Positions 8,130-15,196 of a stretch of 21,680 nucleotides of DNA are shown piece after piece. A program made the position numbers and the translations under genes. Within the stretch, counting starts at the first letter, position 1. Every line of letters begins with the position of its first letter. The stretch covers positions 1-21,680 of the forward strand of contig JABIUH010000176.1 in the NCBI GenBank assembly GCA_018701055.1, read 5' to 3'. This stretch comes from Woeseia sp. GTDB taxonomy: Bacteria; Pseudomonadota; Gammaproteobacteria; Steroidobacterales; Woeseiaceae. The notes under the pieces were generated by a model. That model made no database searches. It worked only from the letters and a program-made list of their open reading frames with translations, and was not told where the DNA came from.

Positions 8130-8514
8130 GACTCGCACAACCGGATCTAGCGTACCAACGCCTACAACCTCAATGCTGTACTTATAATTCTTGATGTCTT
8201 GGTCGTCCTCTACGCACACACGGTACGAGTTGCCGCCTGGGCTACCTTCGCCCTTCTTAATCTAGCCATTCATCATCAGACTCGACCCCTTCTATAATTA
8301 CTTCTATACCGGCGCCGCCTTTGATTTCATACACAATGACATCACCTTGCTCAACATTTAGCACCGAACGATTTACTTTTATTTTCTGATTTTTTTGAAT
8401 TCGATTTTCACTGTTCTTAGTTTTGCATCCGCGCAACCGTTAGTTAATGGCACTGGCGGCGCACAACCCGCCATTGCCCACATGAGGCTAGAAATTAAAG
8501 CAACTTTTTTTCAT
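8106..8514 (-). pseudogene. Frameshifted gene for a small secreted or lipoprotein
   Basis: No single frame is open here, but three minus-strand segments join into one plausible ~135-residue protein if three 1-nt indels are corrected. The ATG at 8514 has AGGAG six nt upstream. Shift 1 lies in an A7 run (T7 on plus, 8505-8511): with six A it reads MKKVALISSLMWAMAGC, a lipoprotein-like signal. Shift 2 lies in a second A7 run (8390-8396), after which VLNVEQGDVIVYEIKG and more follow. Shift 3 lies near 8258-8264, after which GNSYRVCVEDDQDIK and a tail ending VKTKGRGT with TAG follow. The body looks like a beta-rich exported domain; I do not recognise the family. It lies 30 nt downstream of the winged-helix gene on the same strand. 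Either real decay or assembly error explains it. Confidence 0.6.
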
Positions 8515-8520
8515 TTCGTT

Positions 8521-8525
8521 CTCCT
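8521..8525 (-). promoter_or_regulatory. Ribosome-binding site of the broken gene
   Basis: Minus-strand AGGAG (CTCCT on plus) is spaced 6 nt from the ATG at 8514. It is one of the best Shine-Dalgarno sites in the window and is the main reason to believe the frameshifted stretch was a real gene. Confidence 0.55.
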
Positions 8526-8544
8526 AGTCGTTTTCATGCCATAT

Positions 8545-8958
8545 TTAACTATCGAGGTTGAGGATAGTTGGATCCGAACAAGTCGTGCGGCAACCGCGTT
8601 TGTGAAACGCTTGCATGACAGGAGGATGTTCAGTTCGGTCGCCGAGCGCGTGGCGAATCTCGCTTATCGAATGACTCAGGGACTCTTTGCAAGTATCAGC
8701 GCTGCCCCAGACCCGTTGCAGCAATTCACCCCGGGGAACTAACTTACCTGGGTTGCGGGCGAGGCACATCAACACCTCAATTCTTTTCGACGGCAGGCGG
8801 AACTCCTGGTCATTTCCACGCACGAAGCCCGTCAGTGGCTCGATACGCAGTTCCTGCAAGCGAAATCCGTCCAGTAGTTCGTTTTGCGCGCCACGCTTCC
8901 CGAGTACAGAGGACGCTTGAGCATGGCACCGAAAATTCGCGACTCTGGCGAAATTCAA
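8545..8958 (-). CDS. Orphan OmpR/CadC-type winged-helix DNA-binding protein
   Basis: Up to 137 aa. Residues about 30-120 form a Trans_reg_C winged helix: FRLQELRIEPLTGFVRGN, then LPSKRIEVLMCLARNPGKLVPRGELLQRVW-type core (read in parts), then LSHSISEIRHALGD and a wing ending HKRGCRTT where GYRL is normal. In CadC-like regulators this domain precedes a membrane segment and a TPR or sensor domain; here the protein stops about 15 residues later with neither. Response regulators carry a receiver domain in front, also absent. The only start before the domain is TTG at 8958, immediately after an in-frame stop, and there is no ATG before the domain. It may be a functional minimal regulator or a remnant; its broken downstream neighbour favours decay. 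It is divergent from the PQQ dehydrogenase gene. Confidence 0.6.
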   Translation of the reverse strand: MNFARVANFRCHAQASSVLGKRGAQNELLDGFRLQELRIEPLTGFVRGNDQEFRLPSKRIEVLMCLARNPGKLVPRGELLQRVWGSADTCKESLSHSISEIRHALGDRTEHPPVMQAFHKRGCRTTCSDPTILNLDS

Positions 8959-9118
8959 TCACTTAGAGTGCCTTGATCCGTTTATCGGATAGTTTTCTCA
9001 ACAGCTTTCTGAGCGGCTGCATCCCAGCGCTACGAGACGATACTCCGTTACTGTTGAATGTGTATTCCTGACCCAAACCCTGATGTATCCTGACCTCCTG
9101 CACGTTTAGGGGAAAACA
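8959..9118. promoter_or_regulatory. Divergent intergenic region upstream of the first PQQ dehydrogenase
   Basis: The region holds an inverted repeat ATCCG-TTTAT-CGGAT (8976-8990) that could be an operator, and ends in the ribosome-binding sequence TTTAGGGG before the ATG at 9119. TTGAAT (9054-9059) resembles a -35 box but no well-spaced -10 follows, so no promoter is called. Confidence 0.3.
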
Positions 9119-11101
9119 ATGAGAAAAGTGACCGCCCTTCTGGCGACATTTCTATGCACCACCGGACTTAGTTTCGCGGAAGCACCCGGTACGGCCGACG
9201 GCCAGTGGCGTTATCTTGGTGGTGACGCAGCACATACTCGTTATTCTCCGCTCAGCGAGATAGATGCCGACAACTTCGGCGACCTCGAAGAAGCGTGGGC
9301 TTGGGACGGTGCTAGCTTTGGCGCTGCAAGTGGTCGCTCAACGCCACTCTATGTTGATGGAGTGCTCTATACCGTTGCAGGGCCACGGCGTCATGTTATT
9401 GCCATTGACGCCTCCAGCGGCGAAACCATCTGGTCATACCGCGAGCCGAATACGACCCGCTGGGAGTATTCAATGCGCAAAGATCACGGCAAGACTGTTG
9501 CCTATGCCGAGATCGAGGGCCGCGGTGTGATCTACAGTATTTCGCCTGCGTTTTTTCTGACCGCATTGGATGCAGAGACCGGCAGACCACTAGAGGGATT
9601 CGGAAAACCAGTACCCGTCAAAGGTTTCCCGCAAACCGGCATCGTTGACTTGTTGGGCGACCTCGGTCACGAGTTTGACCCCTACGAAGGCCTGCCGTTA
9701 GAACGTGGCTACATCACCTCATCTTCCCCGCCAATCGTCGTTAACGGCGTCATCATAGTGGGCAACTCTGCCGAGCAAGGCTACAACCAATCGCGCGTCG
9801 AAAATGTCCCGGGCGACATTCTTGGCTACGACGCAAAGACCGGCAAATTTTTGTGGAAGTTCAATGTACTACCCGGACCGGGCGAGTTTGGACATGAGAC
9901 TTGGGAGAACGACGCGTGGAAATGGACTGGCGACATATCGTCGTGGGCTCCATTGTCGGCCGATACATTACGCGGCATCGTTTACATACCGACTAACGGT
10001 GCGACGCTCGATTTTTACGGCGGCTTTCGACCGGGTGATAATTTATTTAGCACCAGTCTCATCGCATTGAATGTAAAAACCGGCAAGCGCGTCTGGCATC
10101 AACAACTCGTACATCATGATATTTGGAATTACGACACACCAACGGCGCCGGTCTTGATGGACATTCAACAAAACGGCGAGACCGTGCCAATTGTTGTTCA
10201 GGTCACTAAGCAGTCCATGGCCTATACCTATAATAGAGAAACCGGTGAACCCATTTGGCCAATCGAGGAACGCCCAGTCCCCGCGTCTAAAGTTCCTGGC
10301 GAAAAACTCTCGGAAACGCAGCCATTTCCGACTAAGCCAGCGCCTTACGACAATCAAGGCCTCACCCACGATGCGCTAATTGATTTCACACCGGAATTGC
10401 GTGCTCGAATGATCGAGATTCTGGAGGAATATGAGATCGGGCCACTGTTTAATCCGCCACTACATCGAAGTAACGAGGCGGGTAAGAAAGCCGCATTGTG
10501 GTGTCCTGGAGATATAGGGGGCGTCAATATTGACGGCCCGGCGGCGGCAGATCCTGAATCAGGCATTTTGTACGTCACCTCACGTAAACATTGTTCCTAT
10601 CGAATTCTGGCGCCAGGTACTGAGCGCGATGGACTAATCGACCAACCAACCGGCGCGACAATTGCCGACTATGTCGTCATTCCCGGTTACGGCAGCGTGC
10701 AAGGCCCAGACGGCTTGAACATGTTTAAGCCGCCATACAGCCGCATCACAGCGATCGACATGAACACCGGCGATCATCTTTGGTGGATACCCGTTGGCGA
10801 GACACCGGACCGCGTCCTCAACCATCCGGATCTTCAAGGCATGGATATTCCGAATACAGGATTTGGCAGTCAGGTAGCGCCAATGACCGTAACGAGCACC
10901 CTGTTGATGTACACCGCTCATGGTAGCGACGGCACACCATATGTTTACGCAGTGGATAAAAAAACGGGCGAACAACTGGGGAGAGTTGAAGCACCTGCCT
11001 CCAGTAGCTACGGCATGATGTCCTACGTCCATGATGAGCGTCAGTACGTTATGTTACAGACCGGCTCCAAACTCACCGCAATGGCGCTGGCTGAATATTA
11101 A
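9119..11101 (+). CDS. PQQ-dependent dehydrogenase, soluble periplasmic (glucose/quinate-dehydrogenase type)
   Basis: Encodes 660 aa. A Sec signal (MRKVTALLATFLCTTGLSFA) directs it to the periplasm. The rest is an eight-bladed quinoprotein propeller, beginning GGDAAHTRYSPLSEI. Sequence around DFYGGFRPGDNLFSTSLIAL and HHDIWNYDTPTAPVLMDI (near residue 335), then QVTKQ (near 363) and PGEKLSETQPFPTKPAPY, matches the catalytic part of membrane glucose/quinate dehydrogenases. In those enzymes the Asp of the HD-W-D segment and the TKQ lysine contact PQQ or substrate. The N-terminal membrane helices of that group and any haem motif are absent, so electrons probably pass to the cytochrome c encoded 102 nt downstream. 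The substrate is unknown (alcohol, sugar or amino alcohol). It is strongly similar to the lipid-anchored paralogue at 18617; 16 of the last 20 compared residues are identical. Confidence 0.9.
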   Translation: MRKVTALLATFLCTTGLSFAEAPGTADGQWRYLGGDAAHTRYSPLSEIDADNFGDLEEAWAWDGASFGAASGRSTPLYVDGVLYTVAGPRRHVIAIDASSGETIWSYREPNTTRWEYSMRKDHGKTVAYAEIEGRGVIYSISPAFFLTALDAETGRPLEGFGKPVPVKGFPQTGIVDLLGDLGHEFDPYEGLPLERGYITSSSPPIVVNGVIIVGNSAEQGYNQSRVENVPGDILGYDAKTGKFLWKFNVLPGPGEFGHETWENDAWKWTGDISSWAPLSADTLRGIVYIPTNGATLDFYGGFRPGDNLFSTSLIALNVKTGKRVWHQQLVHHDIWNYDTPTAPVLMDIQQNGETVPIVVQVTKQSMAYTYNRETGEPIWPIEERPVPASKVPGEKLSETQPFPTKPAPYDNQGLTHDALIDFTPELRARMIEILEEYEIGPLFNPPLHRSNEAGKKAALWCPGDIGGVNIDGPAAADPESGILYVTSRKHCSYRILAPGTERDGLIDQPTGATIADYVVIPGYGSVQGPDGLNMFKPPYSRITAIDMNTGDHLWWIPVGETPDRVLNHPDLQGMDIPNTGFGSQVAPMTVTSTLLMYTAHGSDGTPYVYAVDKKTGEQLGRVEAPASSSYGMMSYVHDERQYVMLQTGSKLTAMALAEY

Positions 11102-11147
11102 GCCTGAATTCAGGGCACCATTCATATAATTATGGTTCACAGTGCAA

Positions 11148-11175
11148 CCTGGCCGCCAATTGCCTGGCGGCCAGG
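11148..11175 (+). other. Strong hairpin between the PQQ dehydrogenase and cytochrome c genes
   Basis: CCTGGCCGCCA and TGGCGGCCAGG form a perfect 11-bp GC-rich stem with a 6-nt loop (ATTGCC). No T tract follows, so it is more likely an mRNA-stability or attenuation element setting the dehydrogenase-to-cytochrome ratio than a full terminator. A separate perfect 12-bp palindrome, CCTGAATTCAGG, lies just after the dehydrogenase stop at 11103-11114. Confidence 0.6.
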
Positions 11176-11203
11176 CCCTGTGCCACATGAGAGTTTAGAA
11201 CCG

Positions 11204-11605
11204 ATGATTTTGAATTTCGTAACACGCATCATTGTCGCTGCACTTGGAGTGGTCATTTGCGCCAACACGGCTGCAGATCCACGCAGCATCAACGACGGTG
11301 TGTACACAAAAGAGCAAGCGAAAGTTGGCGAAGTGCTGTACACACAGCAATGCATCTTGTGCCACGATAAGAAGTACTTTCGGCCTGTCCTGAAACGATG
11401 GGAAGGCCAGGCGATCAACGTGCTATTTACCGTAATGAGCACGTCGATGCCGGAGAACAATCCCGGCTTTCTGTCTGAAAAAGAATACGTTGATATTCTT
11501 GCCTACGTATTATCGCTCAGCCGTTATACAGCAGGAGATTCAGAGCTAGAGTACAAAGATGGCGCCCTAGACGACCTGATTGTCGCGGCGCGACAACGCA
11601 AATGA
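11204..11605 (+). CDS. Monohaem c-type cytochrome, probable electron acceptor of the PQQ dehydrogenase
   Basis: Encodes 133 aa from the ATG at 11204, where a Sec signal begins (MILNFVTRIIVAALGVVICANTAA). The frame is open 24 codons further up, but that part is proline-rich, includes the intergenic hairpin and does not look like protein. The haem site is CILCH (C50, C53, H54) and the likely axial methionine is M82 in SMPENNPGFL. The segment FLSEKEYVDILAYVLSL is typical of the haem domain fused to the C-terminus of some PQQ alcohol dehydrogenases; here it is a separate protein. Position and family point to electron transfer from PQQ to the respiratory chain in the periplasm. Confidence 0.9.
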   Translation: MILNFVTRIIVAALGVVICANTAADPRSINDGVYTKEQAKVGEVLYTQQCILCHDKKYFRPVLKRWEGQAINVLFTVMSTSMPENNPGFLSEKEYVDILAYVLSLSRYTAGDSELEYKDGALDDLIVAARQRK

Positions 11606-11616
11606 TGTCCGGCGCC

Positions 11617-11641
11617 CTGGCGGCGCTGCCAGCGGCTGGCA
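11617..11641 (+). other. Two mutually exclusive hairpins before the PLP-enzyme gene
   Basis: CTGGC (11617-11621) can pair with GCCAG (11628-11632), or TGCCAG (11627-11632) can pair with CTGGCA (11636-11641) across a 3-nt loop. The two structures share TGCCAG and cannot coexist. This could be a processing or attenuation site, but both are short and chance formation in GC-rich sequence is quite possible. Confidence 0.35.
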
Positions 11642-11701
11642 AATCTGCTATTCTCAGAGGAGTTCGTGGAACGGATGCGAATTCTATTTAAGGAGAAGAT
11701 A

Positions 11702-13063
11702 ATGTCAGCTTCAATCGGTTTGAACCGACGAAAATTCCTAAAGGGCGCCGGTATGACGGCACTCGCAGGCGCTGTCGGCACGGGTGCCGCTGGAACTGCG
11801 CTTGCGGACGGCAAAGAGATGCCGTATCGGGTCAATGGAAAGTACGATTTCGACACAGTGTACGACCGAGTCGGCTCTGGCAGTGTCAAATTTGACAGCC
11901 AGATTGCGAAGTACGGCAACAAAGTAAAAATTGGCATGGGTATCGCAGATACCGACTTTAGAACACCTGCGTTTATTCGTGATGCCATGATGGAAAGATT
12001 GGAACACGAAAACTGGGGCTATCTTGGCGCAGAAGCTTACGTTGAATTTCGCGAGACTATTGCAGAATGGAATCACGAGCGCTACGGCCTGACAGTCGAC
12101 CCCACTACGCTGCAGATTGCCACGGGCGTACATCCTGGACTGATTTCTTCGATCAGAGCGCTTGGCACGCCGGGAAGCAAAGTTTTGCTCATGACGCCAA
12201 CCTACAACGGTTTCTATTCTGATCTGCGCGCGACGCAAACGCTCAAGAATGAAAGCGAAATGATCTACGAAAACGGTGCGTACACGGTCGACTGGGATGA
12301 CCTCGAAGCACGCATGACGCCGGACACACAAACGATGTTGTTGTGCAATCCGCAGAATCCGACCGGTAACGTTTGGTCAGAAAAAGACTTGTTGCGAATC
12401 GGCGAATTGTGCCTGAAGCATCAAGTCGTGGTTTTGTCTGACGAAATTCATATGGACCTGGTTCGCCCGGGACATAAAATTACACCGTTCGCCTCGCTGC
12501 CGGACAAGGACATCGTCAATAACAGTCTTTCGTTCCGGGCAATCACCAAAACGTTCAGTATACCTGCGTCGAAAAACGCGTATTGGTTCTCAACGAATCC
12601 GGTACTAGAAGCTCGCGTAAAGAAATATCACCAAGCTGGCATTAATACGCTGGGTGTTGTAGCCAACACGGCGGCGTATAAGCACGGCGCGGGCTGGGTT
12701 GATGAGTTGCTCGTTTATCTCGATGGCAATCACCGTTATGTCGAAGATTACATTAAAGAAAATATGCCAGAAGTTGGCTACACCAAATCTCAGGGTACAT
12801 TCCTAAGTTGGTTGCATTTCGACAACGTCATGGAAAAATCAGGTGCCGTTGAGAAAGCAGCAGCTAACAAAAACATGGCTCAGCCGAGAAGTGCGAGCGA
12901 CTATTTCGAAGATTGGCTGGTCGAAAAATCAGGCATTCAGTTAAATGACGGTCGTGGATACGGTAAGGGTGGCGCACGTTGCATGCGCATGAACATCGGT
13001 TGCGCTCGTTCAACACTCAAAGTCGCGTTGGACAGCATCAAAGGTGCTGTAAAAAGCGTTTAA
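11702..13063 (+). CDS. Tat-exported PLP enzyme, MalY/PatB-like aminotransferase or C-S lyase
   Basis: Encodes 453 aa from ATG 11702, with AGGAG six nt upstream. A twin-arginine signal (NRRKFLKGAGMTALAGAVG, R9/R10) and a likely cleavage site near TALADG precede a fold-type I PLP domain. MalY/PatB traits are MGIADTDFRTP (79-89), WGYLGAEAY, CNPQNPTG (N219), SDEIHMDLVRPGHK with D247 and H250, the Schiff-base lysine K283 in AITKTFSIPASK and a late substrate-binding arginine in RMNIGCAR. Family members cleave C-S bonds of cystathionine or cysteine conjugates, or transaminate. Export of a folded, cofactor-loaded PLP enzyme by Tat is uncommon and fits the periplasmic neighbours. Lyase versus transaminase cannot be decided. 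A terminator lies 25 nt past its stop, inside the convergent gene, which shares the TTTAAAC stop region. Confidence 0.88.
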   Translation: MSASIGLNRRKFLKGAGMTALAGAVGTGAAGTALADGKEMPYRVNGKYDFDTVYDRVGSGSVKFDSQIAKYGNKVKIGMGIADTDFRTPAFIRDAMMERLEHENWGYLGAEAYVEFRETIAEWNHERYGLTVDPTTLQIATGVHPGLISSIRALGTPGSKVLLMTPTYNGFYSDLRATQTLKNESEMIYENGAYTVDWDDLEARMTPDTQTMLLCNPQNPTGNVWSEKDLLRIGELCLKHQVVVLSDEIHMDLVRPGHKITPFASLPDKDIVNNSLSFRAITKTFSIPASKNAYWFSTNPVLEARVKKYHQAGINTLGVVANTAAYKHGAGWVDELLVYLDGNHRYVEDYIKENMPEVGYTKSQGTFLSWLHFDNVMEKSGAVEKAAANKNMAQPRSASDYFEDWLVEKSGIQLNDGRGYGKGGARCMRMNIGCARSTLKVALDSIKGAVKSV

Positions 13064-13701
13064 ACTGACTTTAGTGCAAGTTCAACTGCTGCCTGTGCCG
13101 GCTCGATAACCGGCACAGGCAGTTTTGTTTCTGCAATGCGCTTTGCACTTGCCATTCCAGCACAACCTAATATCACGGCACTCACTCCGTAGTCGTCAAC
13201 CAAAGACTGGCCTGCAGAAATAACCTTATTGGCGGTTTCTAGACCATTCACTGCCTCATCCACAGTAATGTTGAGCGCAACTTCGCAGGCTAGGTTTTTT
13301 TCATAGCCAAGTCTTCGAATATATTCAAGATGGCGTCGAATTGACTCATCGGATAGGGCCAACACACCAAATTTTCCGCTGAATGATACTGCCGTTCTAA
13401 CAGCACTTTCCTGCATGCCGTAAACAGGCTTAGCGAACGACGTTCGACATTCGTCGAGCCCGGGATCGGAGTAGCAAGCAATTACGAATGCATCGTAGGA
13501 CTGTGAACCACCGATTTTGTCCCGGATGAGAGGAATAACATTCCGAATATCGTCATCAGACTCGATGCCGAATGGACCTCTTTCCAAAGTACAGCATTCG
13601 ATGACGGCTTCTGACATGAATATCTTCAGCGATTCGCGAAGTCCGTTGGTAACGGCCTCGTTCGAGTTCGGATTGACGACGAGAATTTTCGGGCGTTGCA
13701 T
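13060..13701 (-). CDS. Asp/Glu/hydantoin racemase family protein
   Basis: Encodes 213 aa, the standard length. Cofactor-independent racemases of this family use two cysteines; here they are C76 (IACYSDPG) and C180 (LGCAGM), at the positions known for hydantoin racemase. The start KILVVNPNSNEAVT is typical. It interconverts enantiomers of 5-substituted hydantoins or a related compound in the cytosol; relatives include allantoin racemase and maleate isomerase. It is the last gene of the minus-strand operon, 16 nt after the hydantoinase gene, which supports the hydantoin-type assignment. Its 3' end overlaps the PLP-enzyme stop by 4 nt, and codons for LPVPVIEPAQA also form the terminator of that opposite-strand gene. 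Confidence 0.87.
   Translation of the reverse strand: MQRPKILVVNPNSNEAVTNGLRESLKIFMSEAVIECCTLERGPFGIESDDDIRNVIPLIRDKIGGSQSYDAFVIACYSDPGLDECRTSFAKPVYGMQESAVRTAVSFSGKFGVLALSDESIRRHLEYIRRLGYEKNLACEVALNITVDEAVNGLETANKVISAGQSLVDDYGVSAVILGCAGMASAKRIAETKLPVPVIEPAQAAVELALKSV
13089..13130 (+). terminator. Strong intrinsic terminator for the PLP-enzyme gene, embedded in the racemase coding sequence
   Basis: CTGCCTGTGCCGG (13089-13101) and CCGGCACAGGCAG (13110-13122) form a perfect 13-bp stem with an 8-nt loop, followed by TTTTGTTTC. It works only in the plus direction, because the minus-strand reading has no T tract after the stem. It lies wholly inside the 3' part of the racemase gene. Confidence 0.85.
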
Positions 13702-13717
13702 TTCACATTAGCCGTAG

Positions 13718-15184
13718 TTAGAGACCGAGATCAACGCCGAAATTTACTGCCGGATCGAGTTCAGGTGCAAGTCTTCCGGGCATGCCGGTGCAGTCAATTT
13801 TTCGTCTCGGCACAAACTGGCCAACGCCACGCTCAACTTGCAATTCATTGTTGGCAACAATCGCTTTCCCCCGCTGCAACACCGTTATCGGCCAACCGAT
13901 AATTTCCATGCCCTCGTACGGGGTGTACTCCATATTGTCGTGCAGATCAGTCGCCTTTACGACTCTCGTCACTTCCGGATCCCAAATGGCGATGTCTGCG
14001 TCCTTCCCTTCGGTGATGGATCCTTTGCAGTGATCCATACCGTAAATCCTGGAAACATTGGTCGCGGCCAAAGACACAAAGTGATTAAGCGAGATACGGC
14101 CCTTCATAAACCCTTCGGAAAATAGAAGCGGCAAGCGCATTTCGATGCCAGGCAATCCGTTCGCAATCTTCGGAAATTCAGGCGTCGGACCCGCGCTTAG
14201 CTTTCCGCTGCTATCAAACCGGTACGGCGCATGATCCGAGGAATAAACCTGGAACGTTCCATTTTGCAGACAACGCCAAATTTCTTCTTGTGACGCACGA
14301 TCTCGAAGTGGTGGGCTACAACAGAGTTGCGCACCTTGCATGCCAGGCAAATCCATTTGCTCCATGTTGAGGAACATATACTGTGGACAGGTTTCACCGA
14401 ATACCTTGCGACCTTCATAGCGAGCCTCGGCAATAATGCGAGCACCTGCTGCAGAAGAAACATGCACGATCAAGATCGGTGTGTCTATGAACCCCGCCAG
14501 CGCGATCGCTCGATTGATGGCTTCTGATTCGGCTGCCCGGGGATGACTCAACGCATGGTATTTGGGTTCGCCATGGCCACTCGTCACCAGTTTATCGCTC
14601 ATCCATTTGATCATTGCGTTGTTCTCAGCATGGATCATGGTGAGCGCGCCATGCTTTTTCGCCACCGTAAAGATGTCGAGCATTTGACCGTCATCGACGA
14701 TAAGGCGGTCGTATGTCATGTATATCTTGAAAGACGTAATACCGTCTTCTATCGCCTGCGGAAGCTCGTTATGCAAAACGTCATCGGTCGGATCAGAAAT
14801 GATGAGATGAAACGAATAGTCGATTACAGACTTAGGGCCCGCGCGACCGTGATAGGTTTCTAATACCTTGGCAAGACTCTGCCCACGATGCTGAGCCGCA
14901 AAAGGAACGATGCATGTGTTGCCGCCAAACGCAGCGGAAACACTACCGGAGTAATAGTCATCAGCGGTCATGAGACCGCTCGACGACTCCTGTTCGATAT
15001 GACAGTGTGCTTCGATGCCGCCGGGCAAAACATATTGACCCGCAGCGTCTATCACGTCATCCGCGCTGCCAAGGCGCCGACCAATGGCCGCGATCAGTCC
15101 ATCCTTGATACCGATATCGGCCGTATAGGTTTCGGACGCACTGGCGACCGTACCATTGACAATTTTTAGATCAAAATCCGACAT
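13718..15184 (-). CDS. hydA: D-hydantoinase / dihydropyrimidinase
   Basis: Encodes 488 aa of the amidohydrolase superfamily. It opens hydantoin, dihydropyrimidine or similar cyclic amide rings to N-carbamoyl amino acids in the cytosol. The binuclear metal centre is complete: H60 and H62 (EAHCHIE), the lysine to be carbamylated K153 (TSFKIYMTY), H185 (MIHAENN), H241 (VHVSS) and D317 (SSDHAP). The proposed catalytic tyrosine Y158 and the substrate-loop motifs CSPPLRD and NGLPGIEMR are also present. GGIEAHCH replaces the usual GGIDPHTH but keeps both ligands. It sits between the SDR (12 nt upstream) and the racemase. No carbamoylase gene is seen nearby. Phenylhydantoinase and dihydropyrimidinase cannot be told apart from sequence alone. 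Confidence 0.92.
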   Translation of the reverse strand: MSDFDLKIVNGTVASASETYTADIGIKDGLIAAIGRRLGSADDVIDAAGQYVLPGGIEAHCHIEQESSSGLMTADDYYSGSVSAAFGGNTCIVPFAAQHRGQSLAKVLETYHGRAGPKSVIDYSFHLIISDPTDDVLHNELPQAIEDGITSFKIYMTYDRLIVDDGQMLDIFTVAKKHGALTMIHAENNAMIKWMSDKLVTSGHGEPKYHALSHPRAAESEAINRAIALAGFIDTPILIVHVSSAAGARIIAEARYEGRKVFGETCPQYMFLNMEQMDLPGMQGAQLCCSPPLRDRASQEEIWRCLQNGTFQVYSSDHAPYRFDSSGKLSAGPTPEFPKIANGLPGIEMRLPLLFSEGFMKGRISLNHFVSLAATNVSRIYGMDHCKGSITEGKDADIAIWDPEVTRVVKATDLHDNMEYTPYEGMEIIGWPITVLQRGKAIVANNELQVERGVGQFVPRRKIDCTGMPGRLAPELDPAVNFGVDLGL

Positions 15185-15196
15185 TTATCTATCCGC

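Noticed and set aside
8395..8742. Plus-strand frame across the broken gene and regulator
   Set aside because: It overlaps two better-supported minus-strand genes and has no ribosome-binding site or family resemblance; the minus-strand reading gives a signal peptide and a winged helix.
9054..9091. Sigma-70 promoter TTGAAT...TATCCT for the first PQQ dehydrogenase
   Set aside because: The two boxes are 26 nt apart, well outside the usual 16-18 nt.
11132..11203. Earlier start for the cytochrome c gene
   Set aside because: It would translate the intergenic hairpin and place 24 odd residues before a clear signal peptide; ATG 11204 fits better.
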